Of a stretch of DNA of 35,201 nucleotides, positions 7,280-15,906 are shown in pieces. The stretch's first letter is position 1, and each line of letters opens with the position of its first letter. Below the pieces are notes generated by a model. It had not been told where the DNA came from. It worked only from the letters and a program-made list of their open reading frames with translations, and did not search any database. Position numbers and translations under genes: made by a program. Source of the stretch: Planctomycetaceae bacterium (GTDB lineage Bacteria; Planctomycetota; Planctomycetia; Planctomycetales; Planctomycetaceae); contig WFTL01000025.1 of the NCBI GenBank assembly GCA_015485495.1, positions 1-35,201 of the forward strand, in the 5' to 3' direction.

Positions 7280-8728
7280 TCAGGTTTCCGGATGTCCTTC
7301 GATCGGCCGGATGGGCGCCTTCTGTTGCCGCACCGGAGTGGCCTGTGAGGATACCGATTCGTCCTCGGCCGCCGCAATCGGAGGGTCCGACTTCCCGTGG
7401 GCCGGTGCGTCCGCCGGCGCAGACAGAGAATCCCCGGCGGGGACGGCTGCCGGTGGCGGTCCGAAGATGGTTTCCACATTGCCGCGCAGAACCTGCCGTC
7501 CCAGTTCCACCGCCCGCTGTGTGCTCCAGCCGCGATCGTCCACGAAATCGGATGCCAGAATCCGGGCCAGAATCCGCCGGTACATGGCGAATTTCGGCAG
7601 TGCGAATTCCAGTTTGTACATGTCGCTGTAATAGCCGATCTGACGATTGCCGGGAACCGCCTGCAGGCGGGCCCGGCAGTCGCGTTCGATGTACACCGGA
7701 ATGTTGGAATACCACCAGTGACCGTGAGGAATCACGTTGGGAAAGATCCACGCGTAGCTGACCAGTTCCTGACCGCTGGTTTCCGACAGCACCGACACGG
7801 GAAACAGGACATTCGGAAACGCGTTGAACAGGTGCCGGTACTGGATCAGTGAGACCCGTTTGTCGTACAGATCCTGCCCCTGGAAGACGCCGTGTTCATA
7901 AACCCGCCGATTGACGCCGATCATCAGGTCGAACGGCAGTCCCCGGTCGGCACAGTGTTCGGCCAGCGACCAGAAGACAAAACTCCGCAGGTCCGTTCGG
8001 TCGGCAGCATCCAGAGAACAGTCCGATGCGGCCTTGTCCACCACGGTGTCCGCCCGGCGGCTACTGACCGGAGACGGAGCGAAATCGGGCGGCAGAGAAA
8101 TCGCACAGGCCCGGGCATTGTGAGATGTGAAATGGTCGAACAGAACGCCCAGGGCCCGCTTCATGGTTGCAGCATCCCGCACCGTGATGTCCGTCGCTGC
8201 AGCCAGCCGCTCCCGCACTTTCTCCGTTTCGAAGTGGAAGACCAGGTCGTCCGTTCGCAGGCAGGGGACATAACGCTGCGTGTCGAAGCCGGTCAGCGGG
8301 TCGTCGAAATCATTCGTCAGGTACACCTGATCCAGACCGCTCATGTCCAGAACCGTCTGTTCCCATCCGGGGGCCTGCATCCGCGCTGCGGATGTCTCGT
8401 ACAGAGCTTCCCAGTTCGATTCCGTGATGCGGTCGTCATCGAAGTCGAAGAACACCTGGCACATTTCCAGCAGCCAGCTGTACTGAGCCGTGTTTTCGAT
8501 GGTGCGCAGCCAGGGAATCAGTCGGCCGACTTTTTCCTTCGGATCCAGCCCTTCCTGCTCGATCCGTTCCCGGGACAGGCCGGCCGAATGAGCCAGTTCC
8601 GTGTAATAGTGATAGCCCAGAATATCCGCGAGTGTTGCCGATGCCGGAGAATGCGGATCGATGTGCGTGTGCGGATCGATCAGTCGGATGGATTCCAGTT
8701 CGGAAAGAATCTCGGCTTCCGCGGACAT
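7280..8728 (-). CDS. Uronate isomerase (UxaC)-like amidohydrolase-fold protein
   Basis: 482 residues. The N-terminal metal motif D-P-H-T-H-I has His20 and His22. Near residues 340-400 it has H-G-H-W-W-Y-S-N, matching the G-x-W-W-F-N region of UxaC, and then Y-Y-S-D-M with K-F-A-M-Y-R-R-I-L, matching the T-D-S-R-S ... R-R-I-L region. UxaC interconverts glucuronate/fructuronate and galacturonate/tagaturonate. The substitution of T-D-S-R-S by Y-S-D-M-Y suggests a divergent member with possibly another substrate. A Pro/Ala/Ser-rich tail of about 45 residues (from ~435) is not typical. AGGAG, read on the minus strand at 8737-8741, lies eight bases before the ATG. It follows the Gfo/Idh/MocA gene by 35 bases, which fits a sugar-acid pathway. 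Confidence 0.8.
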   Translation of the reverse strand: MSAEAEILSELESIRLIDPHTHIDPHSPASATLADILGYHYYTELAHSAGLSRERIEQEGLDPKEKVGRLIPWLRTIENTAQYSWLLEMCQVFFDFDDDRITESNWEALYETSAARMQAPGWEQTVLDMSGLDQVYLTNDFDDPLTGFDTQRYVPCLRTDDLVFHFETEKVRERLAAATDITVRDAATMKRALGVLFDHFTSHNARACAISLPPDFAPSPVSSRRADTVVDKAASDCSLDAADRTDLRSFVFWSLAEHCADRGLPFDLMIGVNRRVYEHGVFQGQDLYDKRVSLIQYRHLFNAFPNVLFPVSVLSETSGQELVSYAWIFPNVIPHGHWWYSNIPVYIERDCRARLQAVPGNRQIGYYSDMYKLEFALPKFAMYRRILARILASDFVDDRGWSTQRAVELGRQVLRGNVETIFGPPPAAVPAGDSLSAPADAPAHGKSDPPIAAAEDESVSSQATPVRQQKAPIRPIEGHPET

Positions 8729-8763
8729 GATGAAGGCTCCTGAAAGATCCGGGGAACAGGTGG

Positions 8764-9900
8764 TCAGTGAGAATCCGCTGCCGAAGGAATGTCGGACAGG
8801 GACACGGGCCGGGATCCGTCGGCGGCCGATTCCAGGGCGGCATCCAGAATGCGCTGTGTTCTCAAAGACAGTTCGGGCCAGTGAGACTCCAGATTACCCG
8901 AAATCACGATGTCAGAAAATCGACGAAACAGCCGGACTTCCTGAGCATCCGGGGCATTGTTGCTGTATTCGGACACGCTGTGCCGCCGGGTCCGTTCTTC
9001 CATGTGGAACAGACAGCCCCGTTTCGTGAACGTATGGTGCCCGGTGACGAAGGACAGTTCACTGCCGAAAAACGGCAGGACAAAGTCGTTCAGCTGCAGA
9101 TATCCGTTCGTTCCGCTGATCACGGCCGGCTGAGAATTGCCGCATCGAAACGACGTGAAAAACGTGGACGTGACGCCGCCGGCGAATTCCAGCTCGCCCA
9201 GAAACTCCACCGGGACCTGCCCCTGACCATCCTGGCGCTCCACGCCATCCAGCAGGCGTCCGCGAACAGACACCGGCATTTCGTTGCGCATCACCCAGAG
9301 CGACAGGGCGATCGTGTACCAGCCGAGATCTCCCAGACAGCCGGCCGGTTCCAGACCGGCGCGGCCCCGGATGTTGGATGCGAAAAATTCATCATCGCCG
9401 GCGAAGCTGAACTGGCTGAAAATATGCCGCACCGCCCCGATGCCGCTGTCCGGATCATCCAGAACCTCCCTCATGGCCGGCAGACGTCGGCTGTGCAGAA
9501 ACATGACTCCGTCCATGAACTGCACGCCGGCCGATCGACAGGCGTCGATCATGGTCTGGACATCCGCAGCCGATACTCCGCATGGTTTTTCCACGAGAAC
9601 GTGTTTTCCCGCATCGGCCGCGCGAATCACCCAGTCGCGGCGAACAGCCGTCGGCAGCGGCACATACACGGCGTCGATGTCGGCTCGCTGCAGCAGTTCG
9701 TCGTAGCTGCCCAGAGCCTCTACCGGCTGCGGAACCGGGACAGACCGGCAGCATTCGCTGATGAACTGTTCGGCTTTGTGTCGATCCCGACTGGCCACGG
9801 CCACCAGTCGGCTGTTTCCGGCCAGAGCGACCGAATGCCAGTTTTTGCGGGCGATGTCGGCAGCGCCCAGAAATCCCCAGCGGCAGATGTCGTGTGTCAT
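8764..9900 (-). CDS. Gfo/Idh/MocA-family NAD(P)-dependent oxidoreductase
   Basis: 378 residues from the ATG at 9900. The N-terminal Rossmann fold begins W-G-F-L-G-A-A-D-I-A-R-K (8-19) and the family's E-K-P motif is at 104-106 in V-L-V-E-K-P-C-G. The C-terminal beta-sheet domain has F-A-G-G-V-T-S-T-F, a feature of the dimer/substrate half. Members oxidise or reduce sugars and inositols, or hydrolyse through a redox step; the substrate is unknown. The frame stays open 66 codons upstream, to 10098, but those codons give a Pro/Arg-rich sequence unlike the family, so the start at the Rossmann strand is preferred although no clear Shine-Dalgarno precedes it. Close spacing with the uronate-isomerase-like gene suggests a shared transcript. 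Confidence 0.9.
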   Translation of the reverse strand: MTHDICRWGFLGAADIARKNWHSVALAGNSRLVAVASRDRHKAEQFISECCRSVPVPQPVEALGSYDELLQRADIDAVYVPLPTAVRRDWVIRAADAGKHVLVEKPCGVSAADVQTMIDACRSAGVQFMDGVMFLHSRRLPAMREVLDDPDSGIGAVRHIFSQFSFAGDDEFFASNIRGRAGLEPAGCLGDLGWYTIALSLWVMRNEMPVSVRGRLLDGVERQDGQGQVPVEFLGELEFAGGVTSTFFTSFRCGNSQPAVISGTNGYLQLNDFVLPFFGSELSFVTGHHTFTKRGCLFHMEERTRRHSVSEYSNNAPDAQEVRLFRRFSDIVISGNLESHWPELSLRTQRILDAALESAADGSRPVSLSDIPSAADSH

Positions 9901-10558
9901 GAATTCGTCGGAGTGGCAGATGGTGACGGATGGTGATGGACGCCGGACAGGCGGCGGAGCGACCCTCCGGAGGCGCCCTGTCGGCGGTTCGGAATCCTGC
10001 CGTATCTCCGGCCCGTTCTCAAGTGAACACTCAGCACCCCGGTCAAACCGGTGCACGCAGTGATTTGTCGGGTCACTGTCGAAACCAGGAACTGTCACGA
10101 TCTGGTCCGGTGGGGGCAGCCGGGTTCAGCGGTTTCGAGACGATCAATATGCGCACGGTAAGCTGCAGCGTGCAGGCCGGATCCGGAAACGGAGCGACGC
10201 CGATCCGGCAATCCGGAAGCTGCTGGCATGTGATCAGCGACCAATTGCCCGAACAACACGGCCTGTTTGCGGCCTCCGGGACTTTGTCCCATGTCACCGC
10301 CGGCTCTGCCGAGCAGAGAGAATGATCCGATGCGATGAAGGGATCTCTCACGGAGTCTCAGAGCCACAGAGGTCCCGCGTCCGGGGGCCGGGCCTCTGTG
10401 GCCAGGGACAGCGCATGGAAGCGGAACGGCTCGATCAGTCCGGTCGGTGCGCGGGTGATCGTTGTCACCGGAGGGCTCGCGCCCGCCGCTGTGATGGAGA
10501 ATCTGTCTGCAGAGGTGATCCGGCGGTCCGTGATCAGAACGAGTGGCTTTTCGGGGAG
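9901..10558. other. Long gene-free stretch
   Basis: 658 bases with no coding frame I can support. Open frames on both strands have random-looking Arg/Pro/Ser-rich products and no family resemblance. It contains the inverted repeat at 10363-10402. It may hold the promoter of the minus-strand operon that starts at 9900, or remnants of a decayed gene; neither can be shown by eye. Confidence 0.55.
10363..10402. repeat. Inverted repeat (10-bp perfect arms)
   Basis: GCCACAGAGG (10363-10372) and CCTCTGTGGC (10393-10402) are exact reverse complements around a GC-rich 20-base centre that itself can pair CCCG with CGGG. The outer arms resemble the CACAGAG-type intergenic repeats I recall from several bacterial genomes, but I see only one copy here. 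No T-tract follows, so it is not an obvious terminator. Confidence 0.5.
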
Positions 10559-11290
10559 TCATTCGTCCGCTGCGAACGACGACCGAACGGACCACAGGAG
10601 CTGAACGATCCAGCCGACAGCCAGACCCGGGCCGATGGTGAATCCGAAACGCTGCGGATCACAGAAGGCTGCAGCGACGGCTGCGGATCCGGCGATCGCT
10701 GCGGCGCCGGCCGGTTTCCACGCGAACCCGGGACGCGTCAGCAGAAACCACCCTGCCCCGGCTCCGCTGATCATCAGCAGAAAAAACTTGATCCACACGG
10801 GAATGGCCAGCCAGGTGATCCCCGGAACCGTGTCCGGATGGGCCGTGATGTTCAGCAGAATCACGTTTTCCACTGCGTCGCTGACTGCGGCCAGCGGGCC
10901 CAGGAGAGCAAAGACCGTCCACTTCGTTTCGTTCCGTGTTCTCCGAACGGCCAGGAAAAATGTTCCCAGAAAGGCGCCGTAGGCCAGCATGAAAGCATAG
11001 TCCAGGCAATTGCCTCGATTCATCGCCGCCGTGCGGTCCGCGGTTGCCGGATCATCCGGCCGTCCCAGAACCGCCTGGACATCCTCTGCGGAACGTGCCA
11101 TTTCCAGAGCGATCACCGGTGGTCCCAACCCCTTCGGATAACCGGCTCCTTCCTGAGGAAACGTGCGTCCCATCACTCCGGACAGAACCACCACCAGCAT
11201 TCCCGCACCCACGCACCGTCTCCACGCCCGACGGGCACCGGACGCCGTCGTCGGAGCCTCTGAAGAGCCATCCACGTTCATGGTCACCAT
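10559..11290 (-). CDS. Multi-pass membrane protein of unknown function
   Basis: 243 residues. Hydrophobic segments are at about 26-41, 96-114, 126-146, 158-184, 194-210 and 215-235, so five to six membrane spans, with a periplasmic or cytoplasmic loop between the first two. The loop 91-100 (N-R-G-N-C-L-D-Y-A-F) and the third span with A-A-V-S-D-A-V-E-N-V-I-L-L are the most distinctive parts; an acidic D-x-x-E-N pair inside a membrane segment recurs in uncharacterised integral membrane proteins I have seen in bacteria. I do not recognise a named family. Two starts are possible, at 11290 and 11281; neither has a clear ribosome binding site. It is followed by the 658-base gap and preceded by the MDR-family gene with 91 bases between. 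Confidence 0.75.
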   Translation of the reverse strand: MVTMNVDGSSEAPTTASGARRAWRRCVGAGMLVVVLSGVMGRTFPQEGAGYPKGLGPPVIALEMARSAEDVQAVLGRPDDPATADRTAAMNRGNCLDYAFMLAYGAFLGTFFLAVRRTRNETKWTVFALLGPLAAVSDAVENVILLNITAHPDTVPGITWLAIPVWIKFFLLMISGAGAGWFLLTRPGFAWKPAGAAAIAGSAAVAAAFCDPQRFGFTIGPGLAVGWIVQLLWSVRSSFAADE

Positions 11291-11381
11291 CCGTCAGCAA
11301 ACGGAAAGGACGGAAACCGGCCCGGGCACCAGCCGGACAGGTCACTTCTTCTTCGTGGTCGTCGTCAGCGTGAAGACAGGT

Positions 11382-12380
11382 TCAGCCGGGGACGATGACG
11401 AGTTTTCCTTTCGCCTGCCGTGATTCCAGAAGTTTCAGGGCATCGGCGGTCTGTTCCAGGGGAAACGTCTGCGTGACCTGTGGGCGAATATGGCCTTCGG
11501 CGACCATCTGCTGCAGTTCCTGGACATTTTCCAGATGCTGGCTGAGATCGCGCATGACGGCTGCTCCCCAGAACACCCCCACCACCTGACAGCTTTTCAG
11601 AAGAATCAGATTCCACGGAGGCGCGGGAATGCCGCCGGGAAAACCGACAACCAGATAGCGTCCTTCCCAGGCCATGCAGCGCAGAACCGGTTCCGCCCAC
11701 GGGCCGCCGACAGGATCATACGCCACCTGGACACCGTCCGATCCGGCGATGTCTTTGATCTGCCGCGTCAGCGTCTTCTGACTTTCTTTATCCAGTTCGC
11801 GCGGATAAATGAGTGTGTCGTCGGCGCCGAGCGTGCGGCAGAAGTCGGCTTTTTCCTGACTGGAAACCGCGGCGATCACACGGGCTCCCAGGGTGCGTCC
11901 CAGCTGGACGGCCGCAGACCCCACGCCGCCGGCGGCGCCCAGAACCAGCAGCGTTTCACCCGGTTGCAGGGCAGCGCGGTTTTTCAGAGCGTAATACGAC
12001 GTGCCGTATGTCATGAGAAACGCCGCAGCTTCCTCAGACGACATGTCGGCAGGCAGCGGCAGCAGTTCGTTCTCTTTCGCCAGAGCGTGTGTGGCGAATC
12101 CGCCGTTCTGCATGAGGATGGCGAACACGCGGTCGCCCGGACGGACGCGCTGCACGCCTTCTCCTGCGGCAGCCACCGTTCCGGCGACTTCCGTACCCGG
12201 AGTGAACGGACGCGGTGGAAGGAACTGATACAGGTCGCGAATGATGAGCGTGTCCGGATAGTTGACTCCGGCCGCCTGCACGTCGATGAGGACCTCCCCC
12301 GCCCCAGGCTGCGGCGTGGGAAGTTCGTGAAGTTCCAGCGTGTCCGGTCCGCCCGTGGTGACGCTTCTGATCGCTTTCAT
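11382..12380 (-). CDS. NADPH:quinone oxidoreductase-type MDR family protein
   Basis: 332 residues, normal for the family. The GroES-like N-terminal domain has A-A-G-V-N-Y-P-D (36-43) and G-T-E-V-A-G-T-V (62-69); the cofactor domain has L-G-A-A-G-G-V-G (147-154), the NADPH-binding loop of quinone oxidoreductases (Qor/zeta-crystallin type). The zinc-ligand cysteines of alcohol dehydrogenases are absent, as expected for this branch. It probably reduces quinones or enoyl-type substrates with NADPH; the substrate cannot be told. A (CTGC)7 tract lies 41 bases upstream of the start, where promoter or leader sequence is expected. The ribosome binding site is weak (GAAAGA). Confidence 0.92.
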   Translation of the reverse strand: MKAIRSVTTGGPDTLELHELPTPQPGAGEVLIDVQAAGVNYPDTLIIRDLYQFLPPRPFTPGTEVAGTVAAAGEGVQRVRPGDRVFAILMQNGGFATHALAKENELLPLPADMSSEEAAAFLMTYGTSYYALKNRAALQPGETLLVLGAAGGVGSAAVQLGRTLGARVIAAVSSQEKADFCRTLGADDTLIYPRELDKESQKTLTRQIKDIAGSDGVQVAYDPVGGPWAEPVLRCMAWEGRYLVVGFPGGIPAPPWNLILLKSCQVVGVFWGAAVMRDLSQHLENVQELQQMVAEGHIRPQVTQTFPLEQTADALKLLESRQAKGKLVIVPG

Positions 12381-12421
12381 CGGCGCACGTCTTTCGTTCT
12401 GCCGTTGCCCGCGGCTCTGTT

Positions 12422-12449
12422 CTGCCTGCCTGCCTGCCTGCCTGCCTGC
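12422..12449. repeat. Tetranucleotide repeat (CTGC)7
   Basis: Seven exact CTGC units in a row, with a further partial unit, in the 329-base gap between the MDR-family gene (start 12380) and the aldehyde dehydrogenase gene (end 12710). On the minus strand the unit is GCAG. Tracts like this change length by slipped-strand pairing. It sits outside the coding frames, so any effect would be on promoter spacing or the leader of the MDR gene. Confidence 0.85.
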
Positions 12450-12709
12450 CGGTTTTCGGGGCGATCGCCGGGGCCGGCCCGGTTCGGGGCGCGGCCGGCT
12501 GATGATGGATCATCCGTCCGGGGCGGCGGGAGTCAACCGATGCGGAAAATTTCCCCGCGGCCGATGGTGCTCCGACGGCGCCGACGAGCAGTGGTTTTGC
12601 CCGGATCTCATCCCGGATGTTCCCGGCAGCCCCGCTTTCGGATATGGCGGCCGGACACCAGTGGCGGAGCAACGGCCGGCGGGGCCGGCAGTGGTTCTGC
12701 GCCTGCGTT

Positions 12710-14113
12710 TCAGGTCTGCGTTCGAAAATGAATGCTTTTGCGTCGGGTCAGATGCAGAAATCCATAACGGGAAAGCGTAGATCCCCGGCCGCTGTCTCCC
12801 CAGCCCGTCCAGGGGAGCTGCGGATCCAGATAGTCGCAGCGGTTCTGGAAAACTGTGCCGGCCTGCAGTTCACGGGCCATTCGTTCAGCGCGTTCGACGT
12901 CACGAGTCCACACGGACGCGGTCAGGCCGAAGACCGAATCGTTCATCAGGGCCAGAGCCTGGTCGTCATCCGTCACCGGGCACACCGGCATCAGCGGTCC
13001 GAAGCTTTCCTGCTGCATGATGTCTGCCTGGTTGTCCACATCGGCCAGGAGAGTGGGCAGATAAAAGGATCCCGGCAGATCATCGGGTGTTCGTCCTCCG
13101 GTCAGCAGTCGGGCTCCGCGACGAACGGCATCGTCGACCTGCTGCTGCAGAAAGGCGGGAGCGGACGGACTGGCCAGAGGTCCCAGGGTGGTGGATTCTT
13201 CCAGAGGATCGCCGAGCGTGTACTGTGCCATCCGTTCCGCCGCCCGTTCCAGAAATGCTTCGTACAGATCGCGATGCACGTACACGCGTTCCACTGCGCA
13301 ACAGGACTGCCCGGCATTGTAACAGGCTCCATCGACCAGATTGTCCACGGCGAAGTCCAGATCAGCATCGGCGGCGACGTAGGCCGGATCTTTGCCTCCC
13401 AGTTCCAGGCCGATGTCGATCAGCCGGGATGCCGCCAGAGCGCGGTAGATCTGCTGTCCGCCTTCGACAGATCCCGTGAAGGAAACGTGTCCGATACGGC
13501 GATCTGCAATCAGCCTGGCGGTCTGTTCGTGGCTGAGGATCAGGTGGGTGAGCAGATCGGGAACGTCGGTGGTGGAAAATGCGTCTGCGAATGCCTGGCC
13601 GGTCAGAGGCGTGCGGGCGGAATGTTTCAGCAGCACGACGTTGCCGGCCAGCAGCGCCGGAACAATCACGTTGATCGGAATCACCAGCGGATAATTCCAT
13701 GCGGCGATGTCGAAAACGATACCCAGAGGTTCATGTTCGATGCGGCGGACGAATCCGTCGCGCGGCAGTTCGTCGGCGGCCAGAGCGGCCGGGGCATCGG
13801 CGATGGACTGCCGGGCACGGTCCAGCAGCGTGTGCAGTTCTGCGCGGGACTGCGTGATGGGCTTTCCCATCTGCCGTGTGACATCCCTGGCAATGGTGTC
13901 TCCGGCATCGCTCAGGTGTTCCAGAACGGCTTCCACCGTGCGGATGCGGTCCGGCAGCGGTACGCGGCGCCAGCGGGTCTGAGCCGCCTGGGCGGCCTGC
14001 AGACGCGTTTCGATGGTATCCGGCGTGTCGTACGGCACATCGGCCACCAGGGATCCGTCGAAGGGGCTGGTGACCTGAAGCCGGGATCTGGACGAAGCGG
14101 ATGCAGAGGACAT
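12710..14113 (-). CDS. Aldehyde dehydrogenase (NAD(P)-dependent)
   Basis: 467 residues from the ATG at 14113. Catalytic features of the ALDH superfamily are all visible: W-N-Y-P (139-142) with Asn140, Lys163 in L-L-K-H-S, the base Glu237 in L-E-L-G-G-K, and the nucleophile Cys271 in G-Q-S-C-C-A-V-E-R. The C-terminal D-S-G-R-G-S-T-L-S-R and H-L-T-R-R-K-S match a subgroup often labelled succinate-semialdehyde or general aldehyde dehydrogenase. It oxidises an aldehyde to the acid; the substrate is unknown. The frame remains open to an ATG at 14182 that would overlap the SDR gene by 17 bases and add 23 Ser/Thr/Asn-rich residues; the shorter form is chosen because the family begins at about R-L-Q-V-T-S-P-F-D-G. 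Probably co-transcribed with the SDR gene. Confidence 0.93.
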   Translation of the reverse strand: MSSASASSRSRLQVTSPFDGSLVADVPYDTPDTIETRLQAAQAAQTRWRRVPLPDRIRTVEAVLEHLSDAGDTIARDVTRQMGKPITQSRAELHTLLDRARQSIADAPAALAADELPRDGFVRRIEHEPLGIVFDIAAWNYPLVIPINVIVPALLAGNVVLLKHSARTPLTGQAFADAFSTTDVPDLLTHLILSHEQTARLIADRRIGHVSFTGSVEGGQQIYRALAASRLIDIGLELGGKDPAYVAADADLDFAVDNLVDGACYNAGQSCCAVERVYVHRDLYEAFLERAAERMAQYTLGDPLEESTTLGPLASPSAPAFLQQQVDDAVRRGARLLTGGRTPDDLPGSFYLPTLLADVDNQADIMQQESFGPLMPVCPVTDDDQALALMNDSVFGLTASVWTRDVERAERMARELQAGTVFQNRCDYLDPQLPWTGWGDSGRGSTLSRYGFLHLTRRKSIHFRTQT

Positions 14114-14165
14114 CGATGCGGGCCTGTTGAGTGATCTGGTGAAATCGGTCGGCGGCTGTGCGGTG

Positions 14166-14942
14166 TTATTCCGGAGTGACATAAGCGGCCGTGATGCCGC
14201 CGTCGACCAGGAATTCGCTTCCCGTCATATAACTGGATGCATCCGACGCCAGAAACAGGGCTGCCTGGGCCATTTCTTTCGCTTCGCCGAAACGGCCCAT
14301 GGGAATATGCACCAGACGCCGCTGTCGTTTCTCTTCGGTGTCCAGAAATTTCATCAGCAGTTCGGTTCGCAGGGGCCCCGGACACAGGGCATTGACGCGA
14401 ATGTTTTCCCGGGCGTGAATGACAGCCAGTTCGCGGGTCATGGCCAGAACGCCGCCTTTGCTGGCCGTGTAGGCGATCTGAGCCGTGGCAGCACCCAGAT
14501 GGGCCACAAAGGAGGCGGTGTTGATGATCGATCCGCCGCCGCTGCGGCGCAGAGCCGGAATGCCGTATCGGCAGCCCAGGAACACGCCTTTCAGATTGAT
14601 GTTCATCGTCAGGTCCCAGATGTCTTCCGGAGTGTCCTGACTGGTTCCGTCGTCCGAATGCATAATGCCCGCATTGTTGAACAGGACATTCAGGCGGCCG
14701 AAGGTCTGTTCGGCTGCAGCGATCATGGCTTCGGCATCGGCTGCCCGGGACACATCGGCCCGGCAGGCGGCGGCCTGGCCGCCGGCGTCCTGAATCATGC
14801 GGACGGTCTGTTCGGCTCCGTCCTGGTCGATATCGACACACAGAACCCGGGCTCCCTGTTCTGCGAACAGCAGAGCGCTTTCGCGGCCGATACCGCTGGC
14901 CGCTCCGGTGATCAAAGCCACTTTGTCGTTGAGATCCGGCAT
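14166..14942 (-). CDS. Short-chain dehydrogenase/reductase (SDR, classical type)
   Basis: 258 residues. Classical SDR features: T-G-A-A-S-G-I-G (12-19) for the cofactor, Asp36-x-Asp after the second strand (favouring NAD(H)), N-N-A-G (89-92), Asn114/116 in the M-N-I-N-L-K-G helix, catalytic Ser144, Tyr158 and Lys162 (Y-T-A-S-K), and C-P-G-P near 190. The end, F-L-V-D-G-G-I-T, is also standard. It oxidises or reduces an alcohol/ketone; placed before an aldehyde dehydrogenase, a two-step alcohol to aldehyde to acid route is one possible reading. The start at 14942 is supported by AGGAA (minus strand, 14949-14953), six bases upstream; the frame is open further to 15020 but without family match. 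Confidence 0.93.
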   Translation of the reverse strand: MPDLNDKVALITGAASGIGRESALLFAEQGARVLCVDIDQDGAEQTVRMIQDAGGQAAACRADVSRAADAEAMIAAAEQTFGRLNVLFNNAGIMHSDDGTSQDTPEDIWDLTMNINLKGVFLGCRYGIPALRRSGGGSIINTASFVAHLGAATAQIAYTASKGGVLAMTRELAVIHARENIRVNALCPGPLRTELLMKFLDTEEKRQRRLVHIPMGRFGEAKEMAQAALFLASDASSYMTGSEFLVDGGITAAYVTPE

Positions 14943-15033
14943 GGTGCGTTCCTGATGGTTCCGGCTGTCCGGGACAGTCCGGGGAGAAGGATGCAGGGAA
15001 AATCGATGAATCCTGGCCACAGCGTGCCCGGCT

Positions 15034-15903
15034 TCAGCCGTGACCGGTCATGGTCGGCAGAACCAGCCGCCGGACCCAGTTTCTCACTTCGCACAGACGA
15101 ACCTCCTCACTCATCACATCCGCATCGATTCCCAGACGCCAGGCGAGGTCTTTGCGGTCGGGGTCTGTGTGGAGTGCTTCCAGGTCGTCGATGTAGCGCA
15201 GTGCGGCCTGTTCGTCGCGAAAGAAGCCGTATCCGATGAGTTTCGGGATGCGGCAGTAGGTCAGCCGGGCCAGTTCGTGCAGGTCGTATTCGGGATGGTA
15301 CTGCAGTCCCCAGAATGTCCCGCCTCGAAAAGACACGGAGACCGACTGCACTTTCGTCCAGGCATTGCGGCTGAGAATCACGGTTCCCGGCGGCACACGG
15401 ACGATTTCGTCATCGTGACTGGTGAATGCGTCGAACACGTTCGCCTTGCCTTCGTAAAGCGGGTGCGCACGCCCTTCGGGTGTCAGTTCGATCTTGCGGG
15501 CAATCCCCATTTCCCGTCCGTTCGGGTTGGCCTGCACGAGTCCCCCGGCGGCCACGACGGCGATCTGAGCCGCCCAGCAGCTTCCGAACCCCGGAATGCC
15601 GATTTCGAATGCCCGGCGGGCCAGATCGACCTGCTGACGCACTTCCGGCAGATGGTCGTCGTTGAGACACAGGCTGCATCCGGTCCAGGCGATGCCGTGG
15701 TAGCCGGCCAGTTCGCTGTCCGTGGGATACGCTGCGCCGGGATCAGACGGGAACAGAACGTCGCACTGCGCTCCGGCAGGCGAACATTTCAGCAGCATGG
15801 TGCGGTACAGATCGGCTGCCATGGAAGCACCGCCGTCGACAAGCTGATCGCGGGCGGCTTTCGTGTAACCGTCGATTACCAGATACCGGGGAGCGGCAGA
15901 CAT
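15034..15903 (-). CDS. Class I glutamine amidotransferase-like protein
   Basis: 289 residues. The triad of type I glutamine amidotransferases is visible: nucleophile Cys109 in G-F-G-S-C-W-A-A-Q (the second Gly of G-x-C-x-G-x-Q is replaced by Ala), and His203 and Glu205 in Q-Y-H-P-E-Y. The arrangement is that of GMP-synthase-like or GuaA-N-like stand-alone GATases. Enzymes of this type release ammonia from glutamine or cleave gamma-glutamyl bonds. A C-terminal region after residue ~215 (to 289) is helical and has no assignment. The start lies three bases after the stop of the HAD hydrolase gene, so the two form one transcript. The acceptor domain or substrate is not known. Confidence 0.88.
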   Translation of the reverse strand: MSAAPRYLVIDGYTKAARDQLVDGGASMAADLYRTMLLKCSPAGAQCDVLFPSDPGAAYPTDSELAGYHGIAWTGCSLCLNDDHLPEVRQQVDLARRAFEIGIPGFGSCWAAQIAVVAAGGLVQANPNGREMGIARKIELTPEGRAHPLYEGKANVFDAFTSHDDEIVRVPPGTVILSRNAWTKVQSVSVSFRGGTFWGLQYHPEYDLHELARLTYCRIPKLIGYGFFRDEQAALRYIDDLEALHTDPDRKDLAWRLGIDADVMSEEVRLCEVRNWVRRLVLPTMTGHG

Positions 15904-15906
15904 CGT

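Noticed and set aside
10073-10595. Minus- and plus-strand open frames in the 658-base gap as genes
   Set aside because: No ribosome binding sites, random-looking composition, no domain or motif, and the longer one overlaps the membrane protein gene.
12710-14182. Puu-type putrescine degradation (ALDH plus glutamine amidotransferase)
   Set aside because: The amidotransferase resembles GuaA-type GATases and not the PuuD/peptidase C26 type, and no PuuA or PuuB gene is present.
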